Position numbers and translations under genes: made by a program
Notes under the pieces: model-generated
What the model was told of the DNA's origin: nothing
The model's database searches: none
The model's input: only the letters and a program-made list of their open reading frames with translations
Assembly: GCF_013520985.1 (NCBI RefSeq)
Contig: NZ_JACDTY010000017.1
Location: forward strand, 1 to 64,000
DNA from: Mesorhizobium neociceri
Lineage (GTDB): Bacteria > Pseudomonadota > Alphaproteobacteria > Rhizobiales > Rhizobiaceae
Length of the DNA stretch: 64,000 bases
Direction of reading: 5' to 3'
Shown: positions 16,704-26,135 of the stretch, piece after piece
Numbering within the stretch: the first letter of the stretch is position 1
Layout: each line of letters opens with the position of its first letter

Positions 16704-17870
16704 TTATACCGGACGCAGGGCTACTCCCGTCGGGATCTCGCCGGTCGTGACAAGTCGCCAGAATGCAATCAGTAGCTTGCGTGCCAAAGCCACGATCATT
16801 GTCTTGCGCGTACCGCCACGGCCATCGGCCGTTCTCGCGCAAAACCAGTGCGCCAGCGCGCTGTCCTTTTGGAATTGGAGGAACCGCCAAGCCAATAGGA
16901 TCATGCCGTAGCGGACGCGAGCGTTGCCGGCCCGCGCAAGACCTTTCTCGCGCCTGCGTTGGCCGCTCTCATCCGGCGCCCCGGTAAGTCCGGCATAGCG
17001 AGCGACGGCTCTCCGATCACGCAGGCCGCGTGAGAGAATCTCATTCACCAACATGTCCGCAGTCTCGATACCGACACCGATGATCCGCGAAAGAAGGCGA
17101 ACCATTGCGAGCGGACCCTTCTCCGTGTCCGGAACCACCGAGAACTGCCGCAACCGCTCCTGTTCGATCTCGTGGATTTGTTCACGCAACAGGTGAAGCC
17201 GTCCGAGATTACGGCGCAACTCTGCTCGGCTTCGTTCCGGTAGGGGCATACCTTCCGCCGTATGCAGAGCCTCCAGTTTCTCGGCAGCTTTGGGCAGATT
17301 GGGTTTGAAGGCGCGAATGCCGAAGCGAGCGAGGATTGCCTTGATGCGATTGACGATCCGTGTACGTTCGCGGACGAGATTGTCTCGTTCACGGTTTGGA
17401 CGGCGAGCCTCCTCCTCATTGATGGTTGGGATGGCTGCCATGCTGCAGTGGCGCTTCTCGCCCCGCAGCCAGCCAAGAAAGGCGCGCATCAGCAGTTCGG
17501 TATCGAGGCGATCGGTCTTGGCGCGCCGATGTTCGCGGGAAACCGCGACGCTCGATGGATGTATGACATAAGCCTCGACAGCGCGCGCCTGGAGCCAGCG
17601 CGCCAACCAAAAGCCGTCGCGTCCAGCCTCATAGGCGACAACGATGCGCCGGACTTCGCGCCCGGCTTGGATGGCTTCGCTGCGCCAGCGGCGCAACAGC
17701 CTGAGCACCGAATCCGGGTCGGCATCGAGCTTCTTGAGAGGATTACGTTCAAAGCCAGGGACCGTCGCAGCAATGAGCCACTTTGTCTGGCTCATCTCAA
17801 TCACTGCGACCAACGTGCTGTCCTGATCAAGGGCGGTAAGGGATTTGCTTGCATTAAAGAATGGTGACAT
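16704..17870 (-). CDS. IS110-family transposase
   Basis: 388 residues from MSPFFNASKSL. The N-terminal RuvC-like (DEDD) part shows VAVIEMSQTKW, VVAYEAGRDGFWLARWL and KTDRLDTELL; the C-terminal domain shows IIGVGIETADML, RAVARYAGLTGAPDESG and KGLARAGNARVRYGM with the serine region used by this family. The first acidic residue, normally Asp, is Glu in this copy. The length is normal and the frame intact, so it may be active. No terminal inverted repeats are expected for this family. Confidence 0.85.
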   Translation of the reverse strand: MSPFFNASKSLTALDQDSTLVAVIEMSQTKWLIAATVPGFERNPLKKLDADPDSVLRLLRRWRSEAIQAGREVRRIVVAYEAGRDGFWLARWLQARAVEAYVIHPSSVAVSREHRRAKTDRLDTELLMRAFLGWLRGEKRHCSMAAIPTINEEEARRPNRERDNLVRERTRIVNRIKAILARFGIRAFKPNLPKAAEKLEALHTAEGMPLPERSRAELRRNLGRLHLLREQIHEIEQERLRQFSVVPDTEKGPLAMVRLLSRIIGVGIETADMLVNEILSRGLRDRRAVARYAGLTGAPDESGQRRREKGLARAGNARVRYGMILLAWRFLQFQKDSALAHWFCARTADGRGGTRKTMIVALARKLLIAFWRLVTTGEIPTGVALRPV

Positions 17871-18407
17871 GGGGGCGCTCCTTAGGTAGCTGCTCAACAG
17901 CGCCGAGGGTGCCACACGCTCGCCGCCGCCCATAGCATCTACAGGTATGAGCAAGGCCTCGTTAAGCCGGATACCGATCTGCCCGCTGTCACTCTCGCGG
18001 CCCCTTCCCTCGCCCATGCTTGGCCTAGCTCACCACTGCGCTGGGGGGTCCCGCTATGTGCTCGCCGACGGCGACCAGATCGAGCACGCTCGGGTCACAG
18101 CTTCCACACCTGATCAAGAAGATACCTCCGCGTCCGCGCGACAGCTTCGCTGGCTTGTAATTTATCAAATTTACGGCGGCTATCGCCGCACTGCAAAATG
18201 ACAAGGAGGCAAACGGCCATGTCTTCTCGCTTCTTATGCGGCTCCAGGACACGTTGAGCACAGGCCAATACTGCCAAGCATGCCAGACCACGACCCCACC
18301 TCGTGGCGACAGTTAACAGCTGGCCGCTGAGGTTTACCAACGGGCCTCCGGTCAAACTTGGCGCAGCGCTGTTACGGCAGGCACAGCACGTAGAGATCTG
18401 TCGAGCA
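17871..18407. other. No recognised gene between IS110 and acdS copy
   Basis: No frame above about 120 codons with recognisable motifs. It includes the 5' non-coding end of IS110 and the region downstream of the disrupted acdS. Confidence 0.35.
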
Positions 18408-19505
18408 TCAGCCGTCGCGAAAAGTGTAGCCGTAACCGTTGATCGCCGGCGCGCCGCCGAGATGGGCATAGAGGATGCGCGATCCCTCTGGAAAGAAACC
18501 TCTCTGGACGAGATCGATCATGCCTTGCATTGATTTGCCCTCGTAAACAGGATCGGTAATCATGCCCTCGAGCCGCGCGCACAGCCGGATCGCCTCTTTG
18601 GTTTGCTCCGAAGGAATGCCATAACGCGGGTGCGCATAGTCCTCGAGTAACACCACGTCGTCCTCGACAAGTTCCGTTGCGAGCTCGACGAGCGTCGCTG
18701 TATGCTGGGCGATCCCAAGCACCTGCGCCTTGGTCTTTGCCGGAGTGGCGGAGGCATCGATACCAATCACATTGCGCTGGCGACCGTCCTTGGCGAAGCC
18801 GACGAGCATGCCGGCATGCGTTGAGCCAGTGACCGTGCAAACGACGATATAGTCGAAGGCAAACCCAAGCTGTTTTTCCTGGGTGCGCACTTCCTCTGCG
18901 AAGCCCACATAGCCAAGGCCGCCATTCGGATGAACAGACGCTCCGGCCGGTATCGGATAAGGTCTGCCGCCCGCTGCCTTTACCTCATAGAGCGCTTTTT
19001 CCCAGCTGCGGCGGATGCCGATGTCAAAGCTTTCGTCGACCAGGCGCACTTCTGCTCCCATGATGCGGCTCAACAGAATGTTGCCGACCCGGTCGTAGAC
19101 GACATCGTCATGCGGCACCCAGCTCTCCTGAACCAGGAGACATTTCATGCCGATCTTGGCGGCTACCGCGGCGACCATGCGCGTGTGGTTGGACTGCACG
19201 CCGCCGACGGTGACCAGGGAATCGGCATCAGACGCGATCGCGTCGGGGATGATGTATTCGAGCTTGCGCAGCTTGTTTCCGCCGAACGCGAGACCGGAAT
19301 TGCAGTCCTCGCGCTTGGCGTAGATCTCCACCTTGCCGCCCAGATACTTGCCGAGCCGGTCGAGCTTCTCGATAGGCGTGGGTCCAAAGGTGAGCGGGTT
19401 GCGGATTCCGACGTGAAGCCGGCCGCCATTCCGATCAAAGACCGGCCACCATTCCGATTTGAAGCCGACCACCATTCCAATCAAAAGCCGGCCAGATTTC
19501 GGCAC
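18408..19505 (-). pseudogene. acdS: Second ACC deaminase gene, 5' end replaced by an IS21 end
   Basis: From LTFGPTPIEKL onward it is full-length ACC deaminase, nearly identical to the intact gene at 31894-32907. It keeps the PLP lysine in FGGNKLRK, VQSNHTR, and the Tyr-Glu pair in DPVYEGKSM. The first eight codons of the intact gene (MLKKFERY) are missing; upstream of about 19398 the frame runs into the repeated end of an IS21 element and stays open to 19505, adding IS-encoded residues. The native promoter is gone, so expression would need an outward promoter in the IS. The middle 520 bases are identical to the other copy, while both flanks differ at several sites. Confidence 0.85.
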
Positions 19506-19552
19506 TGAAGATTACCTCCTGGGTCAGCAACTTTGGCATCAATCACCTCGCC

Positions 19553-20653
19553 ATGAACGGGGACATTTTGATGCCGGCAAAGAGAAGGCTGACCATGAGA
19601 CAATTGAGACAAATGCTGCGGCTTGCCGGAAGCGGGACGAGCTCCCGCGAGATTGCGGTCGTATTGGGGATAGCGCGCAGTACGGTGCAGGATAATCTGC
19701 AGCGTGCAGCTGCGGTTGGATTGAGCTGGCCCTTGCCGGGCGAGCTGACCGACGATGCGCTTGAGCACAAGCTCTTCAGTCGCAACGGCGTCAAACAGGG
19801 CACGCGACGACGCACGGAACCGAACTGGGCCGATCTTGCGGTCGAGCTCAAGAAGCCCGGCGTCACCTTGCTCATCCTGTGGGAGGAGTATCGCGGGTCG
19901 CATCCCGACGGTTACGGCTACAGTCGCTTTTGTGAACTTCTACGGGGATTTAAGCAGCGACTGTCACCGACGATGCGTCAGGAGCATGCGGCCGGCGACA
20001 AGGTCTTCGTGGATTATTCCGGCAAGAAGATCCCGATCGTTGATCGAGACACCGGCGAGATCCGTGAGGCGGAGATCTTCGTGGCGGTGCTGGGTGCGTC
20101 CAGCTACACCTTTGCCGAGGCGACCTGGACCCAGACACTGCCTGATTGGATTGGTTCACACGTCAGGATGTTTCGTTTCTTTGATGGCGTTCCCCGCCTG
20201 ATCGTCCCCGACAATCTGAAGTCGGGCGTCAGTCGCGCCAGTTTCTACGATCCCGAGATCAACCGCAGCTGCGGCATGATGGCTTCCCACTATGGCGTCG
20301 GCGTTCTTCCGGCACGGCCAAAAAAGCCTCGGGATAAATCGAAAGTGGAGAATGGAGTGCGTTTCGCCCAGTCATGCATTCTGGGGCGGCTGCGCAACCA
20401 GACCTTCTTCTCGCTTGCTGACGCCAATGCCGCCATTCGCCAGGCACTCGATCGCATCAATGATCACGTCATGCGTCGGCTGGGCGTCAGTCGCCGGCAA
20501 CTGTTTGAGAGCGTCGAGCGTGCTGCGCTCGCAAGCCTTCCGGGCGAAGACTACGAATTCGCCGAGTGGCGTTTGGCCCGCGTCTCGACGGACTACCATG
20601 CGCCGCCAGAAGCGTTTCGAAGCCCGCGCCAGGGCTGCAAAGCTTCGTCATGA
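19553..20653 (+). pseudogene. istA: IstA transposase, C-terminally truncated
   Basis: It shows the helix-turn-helix (SGTSSREIAVVLGIARSTVQ) and DDE core (KVFVDYSGKKIPI, GVPRLIVPDNLKSGV, KSKVENGVRFAQ). Homology ends at RVSTDYHAPPEAF, after which an out-of-frame istB segment is read to a stop. It is 366 residues instead of about 500. Confidence 0.85.
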
Positions 20654-21206
20654 CGCGCAGATCGAGAATGCCGACTTCCGCGCCGCACGCGGCCTTGATC
20701 GCAATCTGTTCATGGCGCTCGCCGGCTGCGACTGGATCAGAAAGCATCACAGTCTTCTCATCACCGGGCCGGCGGGCGTCGGCAAGAGCTGGCTGGCCTG
20801 TGCGCTTGGCCACAAAGCTTGCCGAGAGGATTTCTCCGTCGCCTACCACCGGGTTCCCCGGCTGTTCGCCGCCCTCGCGCTTGCAAGAGGCGACGGGCGA
20901 TACGGCAGGATCCTCAAATCTCTTGCCAGGACCGACCTGCTGATCCTCGATGACTGGGGACCGGAAAAACTCAATGACGACCAACGCCGCGATCTCCTGG
21001 AGATCATTGAGGATCGCTACGAACGACGCTCAACCATCGTCACAAGTCAGGTGCCCGTGGATCGTTGGTGGGAGATCATTGCAAACCCAACTTTGGCCGA
21101 CGCCATCCTGGATCGCCTCGTTCACAATGCCTATCGCATCGATCTGACCGGCGAAAGCATGCGAAAACAGCGCCCGCCGATCGTCCCCGAAAGCACCGAA
21201 GCTTGA
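20598..21206 (+). pseudogene. istB: IstB helper ATPase, N-terminally truncated
   Basis: AAA+ protein with Walker A GPAGVGKSW, Walker B LLILDDWG and the C-terminal ILDRLVHNAYRIDLTGESM. The first 50 or so residues that normally precede RRQKRFEARARAAKLRHDA are lost in the deletion. An ATG at 20598 might still give a shortened ATPase of 202 residues. Confidence 0.8.
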
Positions 21207-21349
21207 CCTGAAATAAAACCCAACCCAAACATCAACGAGACCCAGGATCAGACCGAAAAATGGCCGCCTTCAAATCGGAATGGTGGCCGGAATGAAATCG
21301 GAATGACTGGCCGGCTTCAAATCGGAATCGGTGGCCGGCTTCCCACCCA

Positions 21350-21650
21350 TCAGAGCCTTGGCGACCAGCGCTTTCCTTGCGACCGAGACGAAGCGATTCA
21401 CATGTCAGCATGCTGCGACGAGGCGACCATCGCCTCGGAAACGTACGACGACACCCGATCGACATCTGCGTTTCTGCCGGCTTTGCAAGCGCAGCCAGAC
21501 AGCCAAACCAACACACTTCGATAGAACGCAATAGCTCTTGTTTGCGATTGGATCGGCACGAACCGCGCGGTTTCTGGGGCGAATTCTGTGAGGCGATTTT
21601 GGTGGCTCTGACGCCTCAAAGAAAGTTTAGCTGCTCAATCGGATGCACGT
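21350..21650. other. Short region without recognised gene
   Basis: It lies between the right IS21 end and the subtilase gene, with no coding motif and no clear terminator. Confidence 0.3.
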
Positions 21651-22610
21651 CTACCTGATCGAAACGGGTGCCAGTGCCCTCGAAAGACTGGCCTCCCCGT
21701 GACCATAAGTCGCCGCATCATAATTGACGAGCGTGTCGGTCCTGGCTGTATCCAGCAGCTGATTAGTAATCTGTGTCGGAGTTGCGGACGTGAACTTGCT
21801 GCCAAGGATAGCGGCATAGCCTGCAACCACGGATGCCGCGACAGACGTTCCGGGTAGGCCAGTCTTGTCACTCTCGACCCCCACCGTCAGGAAGTGGTTC
21901 TGCACCTCCGAATCTGAACCGGCGTAATTCGAATAGGAGGCGAGCTTTGCCTTGTTTTCGGGAGTGCCATTGCGCTCTAGCGCACCGACAAAGATTGCCG
22001 ATTGCTTCCCAATCAGGTCGAGAACAAGGAAATCAATATCCCCGTTGGCAAGGGTATCTACTGCTACGGACCCGTTGCCGGCTGCCTTTGTGAAGACCGC
22101 AGCACCCGCCCGAGCCGCATCGACAACCGACTGCTCAAGCCGGTACCCGCTCACTGGTTCCTCAAGGCCATAGCTCAGATTAATGACATTGAGGCCCTGC
22201 TTCAGCGTGAGCGGAACTTGTTCTGAATAGTCAAGCTCGGTTATGTTTGCGCCAGGCGCGACCATGCCGGCTGCTTGAGCGACCCACTGCCCATGTCGCC
22301 GCCATTGGGAGCCATGGCCGAGATCCCCCACCTGTCCCATGTTACCTGTGAAGTCATCTATGATAGTTACCGACACGCCAGACCCATTATAGCCCGAGGC
22401 CCATGCTGCGCCGACGTCCGGGCTCATCCAGCAAAAGGTGCCATCGGCATTTTGTGGGCAACGCGAGCTGCTGCCCTCCATGGCTGGCCTGGCAGCCCCT
22501 CCATCGCCGGCGAGCCTGGATTGGAGGTCATCGGCGAAACCGGGTGGTGCCGACGCCCATAGGATAAGACTGGCAAGGTACGCCACCGGCAACCATCGCT
22601 TTATCTGCAT
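21651..22610 (-). CDS. Secreted S8 (subtilisin-like) protease, copy 2
   Basis: 319 residues with a signal peptide (about 1-26, ending FADDL). Triad residues are Asp85 in VTIIDDFTG, His106 in WRRHGQWVAQAAGMVAPGA, Ser256 in LPGTSVAAS, with oxyanion Asn179 in KAAGNG. The Ser motif departs from GTSxAAP because the Pro is Ser. A cysteine pair at 51 and 60 (CPQNADGTFC) is shared with copy 1. It is the downstream half of a tandem duplication; its ATG follows GTTGATGAAGAACAG..AGGAGAG, the same leader as copy 1. It is probably periplasmic or secreted and about 60-70% identical to copy 1 by eye. Substrate unknown. Confidence 0.8.
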   Translation of the reverse strand: MQIKRWLPVAYLASLILWASAPPGFADDLQSRLAGDGGAARPAMEGSSSRCPQNADGTFCWMSPDVGAAWASGYNGSGVSVTIIDDFTGNMGQVGDLGHGSQWRRHGQWVAQAAGMVAPGANITELDYSEQVPLTLKQGLNVINLSYGLEEPVSGYRLEQSVVDAARAGAAVFTKAAGNGSVAVDTLANGDIDFLVLDLIGKQSAIFVGALERNGTPENKAKLASYSNYAGSDSEVQNHFLTVGVESDKTGLPGTSVAASVVAGYAAILGSKFTSATPTQITNQLLDTARTDTLVNYDAATYGHGEASLSRALAPVSIR

Positions 22611-22657
22611 TCAACTCTCCTGTTTGAACTGTTCTTCATCAACAAGACGAAGCATTT

Positions 22658-22785
22658 CACCATGGCTGGAACGACCTCTGAACCAGAGACCGATGTTCAG
22701 CGGATTCAGATGGGCGTTCGCGGGGTATTTCAACGTGTCCGCCAGCCGGAGCAGCGACGCCACACACGGCAATTTACAGCCCGGG
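22658..22785 (-). pseudogene. C-terminal remnant of a duplicated outer-membrane protein
   Basis: On the minus strand CKLPCVASLLRLADTLKYP then NIGLWFRGRS matches the last 40 residues of the protein at 23848-24543 (CRLAASQLRPSDTLKYM, YLRFRGEF). The spacer after it is also similar, down to the GTTGATGAAGAACA leader before each protease. The rest of this outer-membrane protein copy has been deleted. Confidence 0.7.
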
Positions 22786-23784
22786 CGCCGCGATCCACCC
22801 ACGTTCGGACGCATGAGGGTACGGTGGCAGTCTAGTCGAAACAGGTGCCAGCGCCCTCGAAAGGCTGGCTTCGCCGCGGCCGTAAGTCGCCGGATTGTAG
22901 TTGACGAGCGTATCGGTCCTGGCCGCATCCAGCAGCTGATTAGTAATCTGTGTCGGAGTTGCGGACGTGAACTTGCTGTCAAGGATGGCGGCATAGCCTG
23001 CAACCACAGGTGCCGCATGAGACGTGCCGTATAAGTCAGTCTTGTCACCCTCGACACCCACGGTCAGGAACTGGTTCCGCACCTCGGGGTTTGAGCCGGG
23101 ATAATTCGAGTATCGGGCCAGCCGCGTCTTGTTCCCGGGAGTGCCATTATGGTCGAGAGCACCCACGAAGATTGCCGATGGCGCCCCGATCAGCCCGAGT
23201 GTTAGCTCATCGAAATCCCCTTCGTGCGGCCTACCTACCTCGCTGCTGCGGTTGTCGGCACTCTTTGTGACGATGGCAGTGCCCGCCCAGGCTGCATCGA
23301 CGATCGCCTGCTCGCGCGGATGCTGGCTCAGTGGCTCTATAATGCGGTAGCTCGCATTGATGATATTGAGGCCGTCCTGCAGCCCGATCGAAGACCCATC
23401 GAGATAGCCATACTTGAATATGTTTGCGCCAGGGGCGACCATGCCGGCAATTTCAGAGACCCAATCTCCATGTCGCTGCGTCTGCCTACCGCGACCGAGA
23501 TCTGCATCAAATGGCTGTCCCGTGAAGTCATCTATGACGTTTATCGATACGCCGGAACCGATAAAGCCTGATGTCCATGCTTCACCAATATCCGGGCTCA
23601 TCCAGCAGAATGTGCCGTCGGCATTTTGTGGACAGCCCGAGCTACTGCTTTCCGCGGCTGGAGTACCGGTCGTTCCTTTGCCGCTGACACCGGCATCGAG
23701 ATCACCCGCGAAACCGGGTGCAGCCAACAGGCACGCGATAAGACCGACAAGGAAACCTGCCGGGAACAATTGTGTTTTGTGCAT
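22774..23784 (-). CDS. Secreted S8 (subtilisin-like) protease, copy 1
   Basis: 336 residues from the ATG at 23784, with AGGAAG six bases upstream. Signal peptide at about 1-27 (LIACLLAAPGFAGD). Triad: Asp85 in INVIDDFTG, His105 in QTQRHGDWVSEIAGMVAPGA, Ser255 in LYGTSHAAPVVAG, the classical S8 serine motif. The oxyanion Asn lies in SADN rather than AAGN. The last 20 or so residues are read through the remnant of the duplicated outer-membrane protein and are not part of the family. It follows the outer-membrane protein gene by about 60 bases and is probably co-transcribed with it. Confidence 0.82.
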   Translation of the reverse strand: MHKTQLFPAGFLVGLIACLLAAPGFAGDLDAGVSGKGTTGTPAAESSSSGCPQNADGTFCWMSPDIGEAWTSGFIGSGVSINVIDDFTGQPFDADLGRGRQTQRHGDWVSEIAGMVAPGANIFKYGYLDGSSIGLQDGLNIINASYRIIEPLSQHPREQAIVDAAWAGTAIVTKSADNRSSEVGRPHEGDFDELTLGLIGAPSAIFVGALDHNGTPGNKTRLARYSNYPGSNPEVRNQFLTVGVEGDKTDLYGTSHAAPVVAGYAAILDSKFTSATPTQITNQLLDAARTDTLVNYNPATYGRGEASLSRALAPVSTRLPPYPHASERGWIAAPGL

Positions 23785-23847
23785 AATCAACTTCCTGTCT
23801 GATTGTTCTTCATCAACGAAAATTTACGGCCTTCCCTTTCACCATCG

Positions 23848-24543
23848 CTAAAATTCACCCCTGAACCGAAGGTAGAGTTTCCATCGGCTTGGCTCGAGGT
23901 TTGTCATGTATTTCAACGTATCCGAGGGCCGCAGTTGCGAGGCCGCCAGACGGCAATTCACTGTATGGAAGCCGCCGACGGCGCCATAGTCAGCCGTGCA
24001 AGGTCGTTCCGTCAGATTCCCGCCCAAAATGGAACTGACGGTGAGAGAAAGCGTCGTGGACGGCGTCGGTCGCTTTTGCAGAATAAAGCCGAGTTTCACA
24101 CTTGGGCCGATTCGGACCTTTTCGGCGCGTTGTCCGGTGCTCGCGCCCCACAGGAGACCGAAATCATCCGACAGCTGCGTCAACATTTCAAATCGCATGT
24201 CGATCCATTTGCTGTGGTACCACTTGTCGAAAGACACTTTGGTACCACCCGACAGCTCGTATCCGCCTTGTCCCAGATGGTTAGCGGCCGCGGTTAGCTC
24301 CGAACCCTGGTAAATGCCGACAAGGCTGGTCTCCTGTCCGTTCGCAGCCATCGCGGTGACGAAGAATGCCACGACGAACAGGCCAAAACCCGCCGCCAAC
24401 GGCATGCACATCTGCAGCGCCCATTGTTGGACCCGCCTGCAAATCATGTAATCGACACGCGTACTGCAGTCCCTCGCCGCATCTTCAAACCGCACGGAAG
24501 CTCTAGCCGCAGACGCAGGGCTGCCAGCGGGCAACGTATTCAT
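23848..24543 (-). CDS. Probable outer-membrane beta-barrel protein
   Basis: 231 residues. A hydrophobic stretch at about 47-68 (MPLAAGFGLFVVAFFVTAMA) resembles a signal peptide but is preceded by about 45 residues, so the real start may be Met33 or Met45. The mature part is rich in alternating hydrophobic/polar segments and ends in LYLRFRGEF with a terminal phenylalanine, as for BAM-assembled barrels. It precedes the S8 protease and forms with it the repeated unit. No family is recognised by name. Confidence 0.55.
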   Translation of the reverse strand: MNTLPAGSPASAARASVRFEDAARDCSTRVDYMICRRVQQWALQMCMPLAAGFGLFVVAFFVTAMAANGQETSLVGIYQGSELTAAANHLGQGGYELSGGTKVSFDKWYHSKWIDMRFEMLTQLSDDFGLLWGASTGQRAEKVRIGPSVKLGFILQKRPTPSTTLSLTVSSILGGNLTERPCTADYGAVGGFHTVNCRLAASQLRPSDTLKYMTNLEPSRWKLYLRFRGEF

Positions 24544-24928
24544 CCCAACAAACCTGTGCTCCCCCGTCCTTCAACTTTGTCGAGCCATCTCTTCGCTCTT
24601 CCCTGGCAAACTGCTCCCGCCCGATCAGCGAAATCCAGCAAAATTCATGCCATCTAGATGAGCGTGTAAGAGAAGGCATTATGTAATTTGTTTTCAAGCG
24701 GCTTAGACCAAAACGTCCAAGATGCCGGCCAACCAAGGCTGTGTCGTCAAACCGACAAAGCCGACACAATTGACCGGATCTCGACGAACACGCTGAGCGT
24801 GAACCCAGCCTCATGGGCCAACAATCCCTTCGCGTCCGGCCGTGCATCGGAGAGCCCTCGAAACGGCCTCCATATTCCCGGACATTGCGCCGCCCAATTT
24901 CTGAACGCGAGTACGTCTGAAAAGGCAT

Positions 24929-24958
24929 GCCCGGCAGAGACGGAGCTCCCTGCCGGGC
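24929..24958 (-). terminator. Strong stem-loop, possible terminator or small-RNA 3' end
   Basis: Nine-base perfect arms GCCCGGCAG / CTGCCGGGC around a 12-base loop. On the minus strand a TTTT run follows five bases after the stem. It sits about 70-100 bases downstream of the predicted sigma-54 start at about 25029. Confidence 0.4.
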
Positions 24959-25040
24959 CGGGTTCGCCTTGGAAGGTGGCGAATGCTAGCGGCTTTAGTG
25001 GCGGTGGGACCACTCAATCCGTGCTTTTTGCGCAATAAGG

Positions 25041-25056
25041 AGCATGTACCGTGCCA
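25041..25056 (-). promoter_or_regulatory. Sigma-54-like promoter reading toward the outer-membrane protein/protease genes
   Basis: On the minus strand TGGCACGGTACATGCT matches the -24 half exactly and the -12 half with one change (ATGCT for TTGCT); GG and GC are ten bases apart. No TGT-N10-ACA was found within 200 bases upstream, where IS21-type debris begins, so the activator is unknown. Confidence 0.5.
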
Positions 25057-25086
25057 AGCCAAAAAGCATTTAAAAGCACCCGGGAG

Positions 25087-25341
25087 TCAGCTTCCTCTAC
25101 GTTGCGTACCCTGACGCAACATTGGCAGAACGATCTCGTCCCATAAATCCACCAGTGGATCTGGTCGTGTCCGCCCACGCGGCTTGCGGCACTGGCTCGG
25201 TAGCACGCCGGTCCCGGCAAGTCGGCGGGCGCTACGTTCACTGATCCCGGCCTTTGCCGCTGCGACCGCCTCGGTGTCACCCGCTCGTTTACGTTCCATG
25301 AGCCGCCTGTACTGGCGATCCGTGATCCATTCACCCGACAT
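25087..25341 (-). pseudogene. IS21-type IstA N-terminal fragment
   Basis: MSGEWITDRQYRRLMERKRA and KAGISERSARRL are the start of an IS21-like transposase common in rhizobia. The frame ends after 84 codons and nothing further of the element follows. Confidence 0.55.
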
Positions 25342-25378
25342 CAGTTTTGCCCCCTGCGATCGCAGGGGGCAAAACTGA
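25341..25378. repeat. Perfect 38-base palindrome
   Basis: Arms TCAGTTTTGCCCCCTGCG and its exact complement around a central AT. It starts at the ATG of the IstA fragment, so it may be a terminal repeat of that element, perhaps two abutted ends. Confidence 0.85.
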
Positions 25379-25859
25379 CAGGCGCATCACAAACCGGCCA
25401 TCTCGATTGTCGTTAGGCGGCCAACATACCTGTCGTCACACACATGGACGCGCCGTAGGCCAATCAGCCTCCGGCGACATCGCGATGTCACGCCCCAGCA
25501 AGTGAGCCGTCGAGCGCACGAAGAACGAAAGTTAGACGCGTTTTCCTGCTTGGCCCAGACTTAGAGCATTGAGGCACTCGAGCGCACGTCAGGCGGTGCT
25601 TCGAAAACATCGCAGGTCAGGTCCCCTCGGGCACGGAGTTAAATAGGGTGCAAGATATCCGCGCCTGAGACGGTGAGCGGGCGACAGCAGGACCGTCGTA
25701 TGGCAACGCCGAGACCTCGATGGCGGCACGGCGATGTCGCCGAGGATGCGGACAGTTGTTCTGGGACGCAACCATAGCGGAGACCTGCCATCGGCGCCGA
25801 ACTTTGACCCCTGATTGGAGTGGGCCACCTCGGGCCGGACAGAGTCAGGCTGCTGATTT
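25379..25859. other. No recognised gene
   Basis: It lies between the palindrome and the IS3 element, with no motif or site that I can support. Confidence 0.3.
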
Positions 25860-26135
25860 GACCGTTTGCCGGGTGTGTTGATCCTCGAATTGCATTGGAC
25901 TGAGATAGCCAAGTGCTGAGTGAAGCCGTCGCCGGTTGTAGACCTCCTCAAAGAAATGCGGAAGGTGTTCGATGACATCGGCGAACGTCTCGAAGGCATC
26001 GGATAGACGGCCTCGACTTTGAGCGTCTTCATGAAGCTTTCCGCCTTTGCGTTGTCGTAGATCCCATGAGGAGTGGATAGCGGCCTAGGCTCTGCCAAAG
26101 TGAGGTTGCTCAATATCCCCACTCTGGAGACAATC

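Larger units (their letters stand above)
19411..21349 (+). mobile_element. IS21-family element, internally deleted
   Basis: Both ends carry several copies of a 19-base repeat containing GGCCACCATTCCGAT (left 19414-19500, right, inverted, 21262-21350), typical of IS21 terminal repeats. Inside, istA has lost its C-terminal third and istB its first 50 codons because of one deletion of about 0.7 kb joining them near 20600. The element disrupts the 5' end of the second acdS. Confidence 0.85.

Noticed and set aside
22430..22455. TGGCACC-N4-GCTGG on the minus strand inside the second subtilase gene
   Set aside because: It is within the conserved coding motif CPQNADGTFCW shared by both copies, so the match is explained by coding.
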